Assembly (NCBI RefSeq): GCF_900109045.1
Contig: NZ_FNYL01000004.1
Coordinates: 542,055 to 606,054, forward strand
Direction of reading: 5' to 3'
From: Dyadobacter sp. SG02
Lineage (GTDB): Bacteria > Bacteroidota > Bacteroidia > Cytophagales > Spirosomataceae
Length of the DNA: 64,000 nt
Shown piece by piece: positions 24,763-35,874 of this stretch. The notes below the pieces were generated by a model that saw nothing but the letters and a program-made list of their open reading frames with translations, made no database searches and was not told where the DNA came from. Each line of letters begins with the position of its first letter. Positions within the stretch are counted from its first letter, which is position 1. The position numbers and the translations under genes are program-made.

Positions 24763-26031
24763 CTAAATCATTCTGCGCAGTGTGACCTGGGTGAAGAAAA
24801 TATCGCCTTTCCGTTTCACAAGCAGGTCCACGTTTTTCCCGTCGCCGCGCTGCAAAAGCTTGTATATTTCGCTCACATTGAGCTCCGAGGCAGAGTGGTC
24901 GTCGATAAACAAAAGCTGATCGCCCTCCACCAACCCCGCCCGCGCTGCCGGGGAATCGTCTACAACGTGATTGACGATGTAACTACGCAAATCCTTTCCT
25001 TCGGCCCGGATCTCCATGCCACTCATATCATGCTCGAATTTCTCGCGCAGGCGGCTTTTGATCGGTTTGAGCACCATATAGCGCTCGCCATAGTTGAATG
25101 TGACTTTGAAACGGCGGAGTAGTTCGCAACCGATGTTGCCCTGTCGCTCGGCCCCGGCCCGTATTTTAGAGCCGAATGCAATGCTGTCGGGAAAGGATGC
25201 TACCACATTATTGAGCTCGAAGCGGCCCAGGCGCATTTTGTCGACCCGCCCCAGGTTTCCATTGATAACCCCGTTCAGGCCACGGCCGAGTTGTGCGCGG
25301 ATCACTTTTTCCGGCAAGCGGAAGGTTTCCTTGCGGGTATTGTTCAAAAGCAATGCATGCCCGGCACCGGTGTCGATCAGCACGCGGATCGGGTGCTCGC
25401 GACCGTCGGCGAAGAGTGTCACAGCGTCCGTAAATGGCTTGGTATCCTCGATAATGAGCGGGTGTTTATCGCCTTTACTGGTTTTGTACTTGTACCGGTC
25501 GGGCCGCATCAGGAGTATTTCCTTTTTGGCAAAATCGATCGTTACGACGAAGTTGTTAAAGATTTCATACCCGAAAATCCCGTGTACAGGCACGCCCACA
25601 TACTCGGAGAGGCGCAGGAAGTCCTGTTCGAGGATCACGATATTCTGGTGGTTGGCTTTGAGCCTGCCCATCGAAAACCGGTTGTCGATCGCCACATGCG
25701 CGGAAATGGATGCGCCCTCGCCCGCTCCCGTGAGGTTCACCTTGCGGGTCATACGCAGCTTGTCCGCTTTGAGGATATTCGGATCGGTAATGATAATGGA
25801 ACTAACGCCCGTGTCGAGGATAAACCGCAGCGAATCATTGTCGTTGATTTTCGCGTAAAGCAATATCAGGTTGGAATGCAGCTCGAACGGGATGCGTGCT
25901 GTTTTATGGTTTTTATCTAAAAAGTAACCATACTTTTCCTCTGATACAGGGGGTACGTCGCTGGAATGGCCGAATGTCAGGGTGTGAGTAAAAAGTATGA
26001 TCGCTGCTATAAACCACTTAGACGTTTTCAT
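24763..26031 (-). CDS. Secreted bilobal retropepsin-like aspartic protease with PDZ domain
   Basis: 422 residues. Signal peptide about 1-22. Two retropepsin-like halves, each with an active-site motif: FILDTGVSS (DTG at 73-75) and VLIDTGAGH (220-222). Both aspartates are present, so one chain can form a complete active site. The C-terminal PDZ domain (about 345-415) includes SPAARAGLVEGDQLLFIDD. The build is that of bacterial pepsin-like/PDZ proteases in Bacteroidota, likely periplasmic. Substrate unknown. It is the first gene of the run protease-mnmD-gmhA. Confidence 0.85.
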   Translation of the reverse strand: MKTSKWFIAAIILFTHTLTFGHSSDVPPVSEEKYGYFLDKNHKTARIPFELHSNLILLYAKINDNDSLRFILDTGVSSIIITDPNILKADKLRMTRKVNLTGAGEGASISAHVAIDNRFSMGRLKANHQNIVILEQDFLRLSEYVGVPVHGIFGYEIFNNFVVTIDFAKKEILLMRPDRYKYKTSKGDKHPLIIEDTKPFTDAVTLFADGREHPIRVLIDTGAGHALLLNNTRKETFRLPEKVIRAQLGRGLNGVINGNLGRVDKMRLGRFELNNVVASFPDSIAFGSKIRAGAERQGNIGCELLRRFKVTFNYGERYMVLKPIKSRLREKFEHDMSGMEIRAEGKDLRSYIVNHVVDDSPAARAGLVEGDQLLFIDDHSASELNVSEIYKLLQRGDGKNVDLLVKRKGDIFFTQVTLRRMI

Positions 26032-26287
26032 CGTGGCCTCCTTTCTTTAAATGGCTAAGTCTCTGATTCCGTTGATAACATTGCAAAAACCACGTTGATT
26101 ATAAATGACTTGTGTTCTTATTTATATTCTTCGGTGTACGTTAAGTGCCGAATTCATCCCAATCGGTGAATTCAAGTAAAAATAGTTGATTTTACATCAA
26201 TAAAACACAAAAAAATCTCGATATGTGCAAACTTTTTGACATTTTTTTGATCACAGATATATAATCATGCAAATGAGGAAAATATGG

Positions 26288-26295
26288 TACTTTTG
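26288..26295 (+). promoter_or_regulatory. Probable -7 box of tpiA
   Basis: TACTTTTG matches TAnnTTTG and is 40 bp before the tpiA ATG at 26335. A good -33 TTTG at 19-21 bp was not found, so the call is partial. Confidence 0.5.
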
Positions 26296-26334
26296 TTGCG
26301 TAAAATGACTTTTTCCCACAATAAAAATTTTCTC

Positions 26335-27096
26335 ATGCGAAAAAAAATTGTTGCCGGTAACTGGAAGATGAACAAGGTTCTGGATGAAGCAGTTGCGCTT
26401 ACTTCAGAACTCGTTAATATGGCCAAAGACGAGGTCCGGAATGACGCTAAAATCATCCTTTGCCCTCCTGCGATTTACCTTACTACGATTCAAAAATATA
26501 TCGAGACCGAGCCTAACTTCGCATTGGCGGCTCAAAACTGCTCCGATAAAGTTTCGGGTGCATTCACCGGTGAGATTTCCGCACAAATGCTGCAATCGAT
26601 CGGTGTACAATATGTGCTGATCGGCCACAGCGAGCGCCGTCAGTATTTCAACGAAACCAACGCATTGCTTGCCGAAAAAGTAAATACGGCACTTTCTTTC
26701 GGTGTTTCCCCTATTTTCTGCTGCGGCGAGTCGCTCGAACAGCGCCAGAATGAAGATTATATCGGTTTTGTAAAAAACCAGATCACCGAAAGCCTTTTCC
26801 ACCTTTCGGAAGAGCAATTGAAATCGGTGGTAATCGCTTACGAGCCGATCTGGGCGATCGGAACGGGTCTTACGGCTTCGGCTGAGCAAGCGCAGGAAAT
26901 GCACGCGGCATTGCGCGCGCACCTCGCATCGAAATATGGTGCGGAAGTTGCGGACGAAATTTCGATCCTTTACGGCGGAAGCGTTACGGCCGCCAGTGCA
27001 CCCGAGCTCTTCGCCTCACCGGACATCGACGGCGGCCTCGTAGGCGGCGCGTCGTTGAAATCACGCGAGTTTACGAATATTATCAAGGCGCGGTAA
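26335..27096 (+). CDS. tpiA: Triosephosphate isomerase
   Basis: Interconverts dihydroxyacetone phosphate and glyceraldehyde-3-phosphate in glycolysis. 253 residues from ATG 26335; the frame is open to 26284 but that extension is not conserved and would include the promoter box. Catalytic residues are all present: N and K in AGNWKMNK (8-15), His in IGHSERRQYF (about 94), and Glu in VIAYEPIWAIGTG (about 165). The phosphate loop YGGSV and C-terminal GGLVGGASL are intact. Element B begins 5 bp after its stop. Confidence 0.97.
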   Translation: MRKKIVAGNWKMNKVLDEAVALTSELVNMAKDEVRNDAKIILCPPAIYLTTIQKYIETEPNFALAAQNCSDKVSGAFTGEISAQMLQSIGVQYVLIGHSERRQYFNETNALLAEKVNTALSFGVSPIFCCGESLEQRQNEDYIGFVKNQITESLFHLSEEQLKSVVIAYEPIWAIGTGLTASAEQAQEMHAALRAHLASKYGAEVADEISILYGGSVTAASAPELFASPDIDGGLVGGASLKSREFTNIIKAR

Positions 27097-27100
27097 CGGT

Positions 27101-27269
27101 ACTGTCAGGTGTAGTCATTTGTGGTCAGATGTAGTCAGATGTAGTCAGGTGTAGTCAGGTGTGGTCAGGTGTGGTCATTTGTGGTCATGTCTAGTCAGGA
27201 GGAGAATTTCCTCCATGACAACGCCTGACCACAAATGACTACTAACGACTACACCTGACAATTCCTGAC
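27101..27269. repeat. Inverted array of 10-bp GTCA units (element B)
   Basis: Left arm: ten GTCA boxes at exact 10-bp steps, starting 27104 and ending 27194; unit consensus GTRGTCAGGT. Centre: stem GGAGGA / TCCTCC around GAATT (27198-27214). Right arm: TGAC at 27216, 27226, 27236, then CGAC at 27246, then TGAC at 27256 and 27266, again at exact 10-bp steps. The arms pair over about 60 bp with mismatches outside the boxes. It fills the gap between the convergent tpiA and OmpA genes. Confidence 0.9.
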
Positions 27270-27281
27270 GCCGCAGGCACC

Positions 27282-28532
27282 CTACATTTCCGTAATCACA
27301 AATTCCACCCGGCGGTTCTTCTTCCGTTCCTCCTCGCTGCCTTTTTTGATCGGGCGCGTGCCGCCGTAGCCTTTCGCTTCAATGCGGCTGCTTTCAATGC
27401 CCTGTTCGTGCAGGTAAGTTTTCACCGCCTCCGCGCGCTTGCGTGAGAGTTCCAGGTTTTTGTCAAAATCGCCTACATTATCGGTATGGCCTTCGACGCG
27501 GATCTTGACGGTCGGGCTGTCGCGCATAACGTCCACCAGGCGGTTCAGTTCTTCGAACGACTCCGGAAGTAAAGTGTATTGGGAGGTTTCAAAATAGATA
27601 TTGGGCAGCAGGATCGTCTCCCCTACGATCAGCGGCGTCAGGTATACATCATGATCGAACGATTTCCCGGACGAATCGCCCGGCGCGAGGCTGAACGACG
27701 TTCCATAATACCCGCGCGCCATCACCCGGAAGTTATATTTCTCGCCCGCATCCACGCCCACGCGGTATTTTCCCGAGGACGACCGGATTTGCAGCGTATC
27801 GCCGCTCTCAATATACGAGAGCTGCGCCGTGATCGGTTCTTTGGTTTTCGAATTGAAAATCGTGCCTTTCAGAATGGCCATTTCCGCTTCCTTCTTCACG
27901 GGTGCCGGCTTTTGAGGCGCCTTTGCAGCGGGTTTGGCCGTTGGCGTCCTGGCCGGCGGTGCCGTGGCTTTCGCTACCGGTTTGGCCGATTTCCCGGCAT
28001 CTTTTTTCAAAGGATTCCTGACGCGAATGCCGTAAAAATTCCATGACTGGTTGCCTCCGGAACTTCTGCCCTCATAAAAATCAAACTCTTCGATTCCCGG
28101 TGTAAGTCTTTCGAAATAGGCTACAAAATCGACGGTATCGCCGTTCGCGACGCTGGTTTTAGTAGTAGTAGTAATGTTTTCCGCCCTGATGAACTTGAAT
28201 TTTTTATCGATTTCGCCGGGTTTGTAAAGCCGGGTCTCGGGATCGAGCCAGATCTGGCTCTGGCCGATGCCTTGCTGCGGAAACTGCGGAACACGCGAGT
28301 CCGGGAATGGCGACGAGCGTGGCTGCGAACGGAACTGCGGCTGTTGCTGCTTTTTGGGCTCGATAAACTGGAGATAAATAACCGTGTTGGCGTCCGTCAG
28401 CTCCACCCTCTTGATTTTCACATAGGGAACCGACGATTCTTCTACTTTGGGGTTCTCTGTAACTTGCCCGAAGCTGGTATGGATGGATAGCAAAATGGCT
28501 CCAAAACTGGCCGAAAGCAATTTGAAATGCAT
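27282..28532 (-). CDS. OmpA-family outer-membrane protein
   Basis: 416 residues. Signal peptide about 1-22 (SFGQ at the end). An N-terminal region of unknown fold (about 25-175) is followed by a Pro/Ala/Lys-rich linker (about 180-215), a carboxypeptidase-regulatory-like stretch ([20 protein letters not shown]) and a C-terminal OmpA domain from about 295: [29 protein letters not shown], then [13 protein letters not shown] with the peptidoglycan-binding Asp and Arg. The protein would tie the outer membrane or a partner to peptidoglycan. Its terminator may be the GTCA element just downstream. Confidence 0.9.
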   Translation of the reverse strand: MHFKLLSASFGAILLSIHTSFGQVTENPKVEESSVPYVKIKRVELTDANTVIYLQFIEPKKQQQPQFRSQPRSSPFPDSRVPQFPQQGIGQSQIWLDPETRLYKPGEIDKKFKFIRAENITTTTKTSVANGDTVDFVAYFERLTPGIEEFDFYEGRSSGGNQSWNFYGIRVRNPLKKDAGKSAKPVAKATAPPARTPTAKPAAKAPQKPAPVKKEAEMAILKGTIFNSKTKEPITAQLSYIESGDTLQIRSSSGKYRVGVDAGEKYNFRVMARGYYGTSFSLAPGDSSGKSFDHDVYLTPLIVGETILLPNIYFETSQYTLLPESFEELNRLVDVMRDSPTVKIRVEGHTDNVGDFDKNLELSRKRAEAVKTYLHEQGIESSRIEAKGYGGTRPIKKGSEEERKKNRRVEFVITEM

Positions 28533-28615
28533 GGTGATATTGGGTTTAACCTAAATATCTGCAAGAACGTCCTAAAACCTGTGATAGTTTGTTAAAAATT
28601 GTTAAACGCAGAAAG

Positions 28616-29374
28616 TCACTGGCTTACAGTGATAAACGGCGCCCAGAAAGCCGGGTCGTAGCGCTCCCAGGCGTGGCAGGCGAAAGGTAGGCGGTGCTGC
28701 GTGAGCTCATAACTTGCCGCCGGGCTTTTCTCAAATGCGAAATCCAATGCTTCCCGCCATTCCGGCAAGTTCATAAAAATCTTCATCGGTTTCAGTCGCG
28801 TCGCTTCCTGGCAGAAAAGCATGTCTTCATTGCCTTTCCAGGTTGGATAAAAGATATTATAAATCTTTAAATAGCGTAAAAAAGAAGGAATCTTCCGCAA
28901 CGAAAGGCCGCCGTTCAACACGACACGGTGGGTCGATAATGCATTTGCGAAATCCTGGGCGGCCTCCGCGGGAAGTTTATCGAATTCCGGCTGGTGCAAC
29001 GACGGCGCACCGATATAATCATAACCTTTGGCACACCATTCTTTCAGCCCGTCGCGGAAAACGAATGCGTCGAGCTGGTAAATGAGGATGTATTCGTAGG
29101 CGGTGAAAGTTTTGTAAAAATCAATGGAAACCATGAGCCGGTTGTAAGCATCGACTCCCGTAAAAAAGCTGTTATCAAACGACTGGAAGGTAAGCGAGGG
29201 ATATTCTTGCAAGAACGCCGAAAGGTCCAGCGCTTCCGGTTTCACGACGATCACCGGGTAATTACCCAATACCTTCATGCATTGCCGCAACGACATTTGT
29301 TCCGCATCCGTCATACTTGCCTGATATACAGGTATCACCACCGCCACCAACGACTTATTTTCAGCCATTTTCAA
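28616..29374 (-). CDS. DUF5672 family protein, glycosyltransferase-like
   Basis: 252 residues (start ATG 29374; the next Met at residue 3 is also possible). It matches my memory of DUF5672, which occurs in sugar-transfer clusters and has a GT-A-like layout: VAVVIPVYQASMTDAEQMSL at the start, YEYILIYQLDAFVFRDGLKEWC with the D-x-D/DxF-like spot (about 98-115), GYDYIGAPS and FLNGGLSLRK-like sequence VVLNGGLSLRKI. The donor and acceptor are unknown. It is 15 bp downstream of a GT2 gene on the same strand. Confidence 0.72.
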   Translation of the reverse strand: MKMAENKSLVAVVIPVYQASMTDAEQMSLRQCMKVLGNYPVIVVKPEALDLSAFLQEYPSLTFQSFDNSFFTGVDAYNRLMVSIDFYKTFTAYEYILIYQLDAFVFRDGLKEWCAKGYDYIGAPSLHQPEFDKLPAEAAQDFANALSTHRVVLNGGLSLRKIPSFLRYLKIYNIFYPTWKGNEDMLFCQEATRLKPMKIFMNLPEWREALDFAFEKSPAASYELTQHRLPFACHAWERYDPAFWAPFITVSQ

Positions 29375-29389
29375 AAATCATCCGGTTTG

Positions 29390-30367
29390 TTATTCCAATA
29401 AATCGCCCACCAACGGAAGCCACCAGTCCTTGCTACTGAACCCGTAATGGCCACGTACCAACTGGTCCAGCACCGGTATCACTCGTTTTAAACGGTTTTC
29501 GGGTAGGGCCGCGCGGGTGTAAAAATGCTTTTGCGAGAGGTCCAGCTTCGTAAGCTTCTCCTTCGGGACGAACGGAAGCGCGAGCAGGAGCAAATACATA
29601 TCATGCAGTTTTTTGCCTTTTTCTTCGAGTGGGGCGAGTTTCTGCTTCCGGTCACGCTTGAAACGTTCGGAGAACTGCACCTTCTCGATTTTGCTGCCAA
29701 ATCCAACCTGCTGGCTGGAATGAATGCGGTAAGAAACGAGCGGTTCGGGAATAAAATCTATTTTGCTTTCCAGGCTCAGTACCATGGCTATCCAGGCGTC
29801 GTGGATCAGGTCGGGCACGTGGGTAGGGAAAGGCATCAGCCGTTTGAGGCACGATTTCCGGATCGCCAGCGTGGCGCCGGTCACTATAAAACCCTTGAAA
29901 AGGATTTCGTGTGCTTTGCCGCTTCGCCAAAGCTGCTGCTGCGCACCATTGAATTCAATTTCCTCCCAAATGGTACCACCCGCCGGTTGTGAATAATCGT
30001 CGATTTTGTCGGCATCGCTGAACACCGCATCCAGGTCCGGGCGAGCATTCAGGAACGCGAGTTGCTTCTGTACTTTATCTTTCCGCCAGCGGTCGTCCTG
30101 GTCGCAGCAAAAAATAACGTCGCCTTCACACAGCGAAAGGCATTTTTCAAAATTTTTCGTCGAACCGAGGTTCTGCTCGTTCACGTGGATGCGTACGGGG
30201 AATTTGCTGGTAGCGGCAAAAGATTTTATGATTTCAACCGTGTCGTCCTTCGATCTGTCGTCGCAAACAACCAATTCGTCCACCGAAACCGTCTGATCAG
30301 CAATGCTCTTCAACTGTTCGGGCAGGAACTTTGCCCCGTTGTAGGTACACATAGCCACTGAAATCAT
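29390..30367 (-). CDS. Family 2 glycosyltransferase
   Basis: 325 residues from ATG 30367 (ISVAMCTYNGAKFLPEQL follows); the frame extends 17 codons further upstream without GT-like sequence. GT-A fold hallmarks: VVCDDRSKDDTVEII (about 36-50), FCCDQDDRWRKDKV (the DxD-type metal site, about 87-100), GATLAIRKSCL and DLIHDAWIAMVLS. The shape fits rhamnosyl/galactofuranosyl-type transferases of O-antigen or capsule synthesis. It forms a pair with the DUF5672 gene. Confidence 0.88.
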   Translation of the reverse strand: MISVAMCTYNGAKFLPEQLKSIADQTVSVDELVVCDDRSKDDTVEIIKSFAATSKFPVRIHVNEQNLGSTKNFEKCLSLCEGDVIFCCDQDDRWRKDKVQKQLAFLNARPDLDAVFSDADKIDDYSQPAGGTIWEEIEFNGAQQQLWRSGKAHEILFKGFIVTGATLAIRKSCLKRLMPFPTHVPDLIHDAWIAMVLSLESKIDFIPEPLVSYRIHSSQQVGFGSKIEKVQFSERFKRDRKQKLAPLEEKGKKLHDMYLLLLALPFVPKEKLTKLDLSQKHFYTRAALPENRLKRVIPVLDQLVRGHYGFSSKDWWLPLVGDLLE

Positions 30368-30471
30368 AATGTGTATTTTATATTTTTGTAAAAGCTTCCC
30401 GGCCGTTTTAAGAGCCATAAAGTTACGCGGTTGAGCCGGGAATTAAACGAAAAGTTATTAAAAGCACCCGA

Positions 30472-31023
30472 ATGGCGTTACCAGAACAGCTCAAAAAGGC
30501 GATTATCCAAATGCCTGCCAAAGAAAAGGATAAACTGCTCCTGAGACTGATCACGAAAGACAAAACCCTGAGCGACCGGCTCCATTTCGAACTCATCGAG
30601 GACAGTGCTACCATTCCCGAGCGACGGGAAGAGCTCATGGGAAGGATCGTGCGGACATCGAAATTCAACCAGAATACGCCCGGATGGGTGCTGATGGACA
30701 TGCGCACATTAAGCGGCGACATTGCCTATCATGTGAAAGTGACCAAGGACAAGATCGGCGGCATCGAACTCAATCTCTTCCTGCTCAATACCTTTCTGGA
30801 AAGTTACTCGGATATTCTGCGGACCTACTCTTCCCGTGCCGATACCTGTGCATTATACATTGCCAAAAAGGCACAGGTAATCCTCAACGGCCTCAGCAAA
30901 CTCGATGAGGACTACCGCATTGATTATATTAAAGACGCAAACCGGATGTTGCAGCTGGTTTTCAGCCTCTGTTCCAAAATGTACGCGCGGCAAATGGAGT
31001 TGCCGCAGGAAATCGAATTATAA
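30472..31023 (+). CDS. Conserved hypothetical protein, helical
   Basis: 183 residues, soluble and mainly helical by composition; no family recognised with confidence. It opens with LPEQLKKAIIQMPAKEKDKLLLRLITKDKTL, a charged helix of the sort seen in RNA- or ribosome-associated proteins, and ends with MQLVFSLCSKMY-type helices. It is 15 bp before the cysteine hydrolase gene, so the two are likely co-transcribed. Possibly a Cytophagales-specific protein. Confidence 0.7.
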   Translation: MALPEQLKKAIIQMPAKEKDKLLLRLITKDKTLSDRLHFELIEDSATIPERREELMGRIVRTSKFNQNTPGWVLMDMRTLSGDIAYHVKVTKDKIGGIELNLFLLNTFLESYSDILRTYSSRADTCALYIAKKAQVILNGLSKLDEDYRIDYIKDANRMLQLVFSLCSKMYARQMELPQEIEL

Positions 31024-31038
31024 ACACACCATTTGACC

Positions 31039-31833
31039 ATGAAAAAAACCGCATTGCTGATCATCGACGCCCAGTACGATTTCTGTAATCCAGACGGCAC
31101 TTTATACGTGCCGGGCGCCGAAAAGGACGTGGAGCGTATTGCCAACCTTATTTCGCTCGAAGGCGATAAAATCGATGCGATATTCCTTACCCTCGATACG
31201 CACAAGGTGCTCGACATTGCCCATCCGCTATTCTGGGAAGATCAGAACGGCAATACGGTCGCGCCATTTACACTGATTTCCAGTAAATCGGTGGAAGCGG
31301 GCAAATGGGTACCGCGCTACCAGCCCGAATATGTTTTGGAATACCTGAAAACCCTCGAAACCGAAGGCGAATTCCAGCATTTCATCTGGCCGGAGCATTG
31401 CCTTGTCGGCTCCAAAGGTGCCGCTATCGACGATACCCTCATGCATGCGGTGCTCGCGTGGGCGCACCGCACGCGCCGCGACTACCGCACGGTTTCGAAA
31501 GGCATCAACCCGTTGACCGAGCATTTCGGGGTATTTAAAGCCCAGGTACCAGTGGCTAATGCGCCTGAAACTGAACTTGATCAACGTTTTTTGGCAGAAT
31601 TAAATGAGTACGATCAGGTGCTGATCGCCGGTGAAGCACGCTCGCATTGCGTCGCAACGAGCATCCGGCAGATTGTCAGATATGCACCGGCATTAGCCGC
31701 AAAGACGATCGCATTGACCGACTGCATGTCAGACGTACCCAACTTCGGCCATTTCGCCGACCCGATATTTGAAGAGGCTGCGAAAAGCGGCATGAAATTT
31801 GAAAAAGCGGGCCAGGTTTTCAAAGAAAACTAA
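31039..31833 (+). CDS. Isochorismatase-family cysteine hydrolase (nicotinamidase-like)
   Basis: 264 residues from ATG 31039; an in-frame TTG at 31033 is less likely. The catalytic triad is visible: Asp in LLIDAQYDFCNPDG (about 8), a Lys/Glu region in the middle (WPEHCLVGSKGAAI, about 115-128) and the nucleophile Cys in LIAGEARSHCVATSIR (about 205). The active-site loop differs from classic nicotinamidases, which have a TGLATDYCV-like sequence, so substrate is uncertain: nicotinamide or another amide. Upstream helical gene is probably in the same transcript. Confidence 0.8.
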   Translation: MKKTALLIIDAQYDFCNPDGTLYVPGAEKDVERIANLISLEGDKIDAIFLTLDTHKVLDIAHPLFWEDQNGNTVAPFTLISSKSVEAGKWVPRYQPEYVLEYLKTLETEGEFQHFIWPEHCLVGSKGAAIDDTLMHAVLAWAHRTRRDYRTVSKGINPLTEHFGVFKAQVPVANAPETELDQRFLAELNEYDQVLIAGEARSHCVATSIRQIVRYAPALAAKTIALTDCMSDVPNFGHFADPIFEEAAKSGMKFEKAGQVFKEN

Positions 31834-31908
31834 ATGCCCCGGCTTTTGGTTATAATAGTATCACATCATCATTCAAACTAATATCAATCATCCATCGATA
31901 ACCCCGCT

Positions 31909-34797
<2,889 letters not shown>

Positions 34798-34801
34798 AAA
34801 T

Positions 34802-34837
34802 GTGAAGTATGTCACTTAACTTAGTGACATACTTCAC
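34802..34837. promoter_or_regulatory. Perfect 15-bp inverted repeat before the Xre/MbcA-RES pair
   Basis: Arms GTGAAGTATGTCACT (34802-34816) and AGTGACATACTTCAC (34823-34837) are exact reverse complements around TAACTT. It starts 5 bp after the uvrA stop and ends 11 bp before the antitoxin ATG. No T-run follows on the plus strand, so an antitoxin operator is the favoured reading; a uvrA terminator is the alternative. Confidence 0.65.
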
Positions 34838-34848
34838 TGAAAAGCATT

Positions 34849-35280
34849 ATGTCAACACCCGTCCGGTTTTTCGAGGAGGAATTTGTCCCATACGGTAAGC
34901 AGCCAGCGTCCGAATATGCGGTCGTCAAAACATCGCGCGAGGGCGTTCTGCGCTCCGTTGCCGATGAAGTTTCGGATCTGATCGGTCTGACGGACAACGA
35001 GGTCGCGTACATATTGGGCATGACGCCCCGTAACCTGCACCGCATTCAGGGCGAAAAGCGGCTTGGTACCGACGCTTCCGAGCGGCTTTTGCTTCTCCGG
35101 AATGTGCTTATTCATGCGCTCGATACTTTTGAAGGCAAAGAAAATATAGTGCGGCATTGGCTGCGAACGCCGGTCGCCGAGCTGAACGACCAGTCGCCGC
35201 TGCAAATGATGGACACCGTTACGGGCTTTGGGCTGGTGGATAATGTACTGGGGCGTCTGGATTATGGTTTACCAGCCTGA
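34849..35280 (+). CDS. Xre/MbcA/ParS-type antitoxin (DUF2384)
   Basis: 143-residue antitoxin of the RES-Xre class. The middle is a helix-turn-helix (VSDLIGLTDNEVAYILGM, TPRNLHRIQG, about 43-70), and the C-terminal half holds the DUF2384/MbcA-ParS region (WLRTPVAELNDQSPLQMMDT, about 104-125), which caps the toxin active site. It is 11 bp upstream of the RES toxin and just downstream of a perfect palindrome, the expected autorepression site. The family label rests on motifs and gene order. Confidence 0.85.
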   Translation: MSTPVRFFEEEFVPYGKQPASEYAVVKTSREGVLRSVADEVSDLIGLTDNEVAYILGMTPRNLHRIQGEKRLGTDASERLLLLRNVLIHALDTFEGKENIVRHWLRTPVAELNDQSPLQMMDTVTGFGLVDNVLGRLDYGLPA

Positions 35281-35291
35281 TTGCGCCACAT

Positions 35292-35756
35292 ATGCCATTG
35301 GTATACAGGATCACCCGCGAAAAATACCGGCACGACGCACTTTCTACCGAGGGTGCAAGGCTATTCGGCGCTCGCTGGAACCCGAAAGGCGTTGGAGTAC
35401 TATATACCACCTCCACTCCTGAACTCGGCCTTGTAGAAACCCTCGCCCATGCACCAGGCGTGCGTTACGAGGACCTTCCCAAATACTGGCTTTCTTCCAT
35501 TGAGATTCCTGACGATATCCGGCATTATGCCCGAAAAGACCTGCCCGATTTCTGGCAGGACAAAACCTACGGACGCACACAATTCTGGCTTAAAGACTGG
35601 CTCATTAAGCCCGATGTACTCGCGGTAGGCATTCCGTCGGTGATCGTGCCCTTTTCTTCAAACATCATTCTGCATCCCGATCATCCACTGTTTGCCGACG
35701 TCAAACTTATCGCCCAGGAGCCTATTCCCATCGACCGCCGTCTCTGGCGCGGCTAG
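35292..35756 (+). CDS. RES-domain toxin (NAD+ phosphorylase/glycohydrolase family)
   Basis: 154 residues, typical length. RES proteins break down NAD+ when not held by the partner antitoxin. The three conserved polar residues R-E-S appear in order: Arg in LVYRITREKY (start), Glu in STPELGLVETLAH (about 39-52) and Ser in VLAVGIPSVIVPFSSNIILHP (about 111-130). ADP-ribose-fold-like strands and GARLFGARWNPKGVGVLY complete the family pattern. It follows its antitoxin by 11 bp. Function is inferred from the family, not shown here. Confidence 0.87.
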   Translation: MPLVYRITREKYRHDALSTEGARLFGARWNPKGVGVLYTTSTPELGLVETLAHAPGVRYEDLPKYWLSSIEIPDDIRHYARKDLPDFWQDKTYGRTQFWLKDWLIKPDVLAVGIPSVIVPFSSNIILHPDHPLFADVKLIAQEPIPIDRRLWRG

Positions 35757-35874
35757 TCACTTCTGCATTCATTTTCCCGCAATTTTCAGTGGCCTGAAAC
35801 ACTTTCCTGCCCGTATTCATCAGTAAAGACGCCCGCTGGGGGACTTATTCAGGCTAAACCAAAATCTGCATTTC

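Noticed and set aside
27101..27269. A CRISPR array at the GTCA repeats
   Set aside because: Units are 10 bp with no unique 25-40 bp spacers, the arms are inverted, and no cas genes are in the window.
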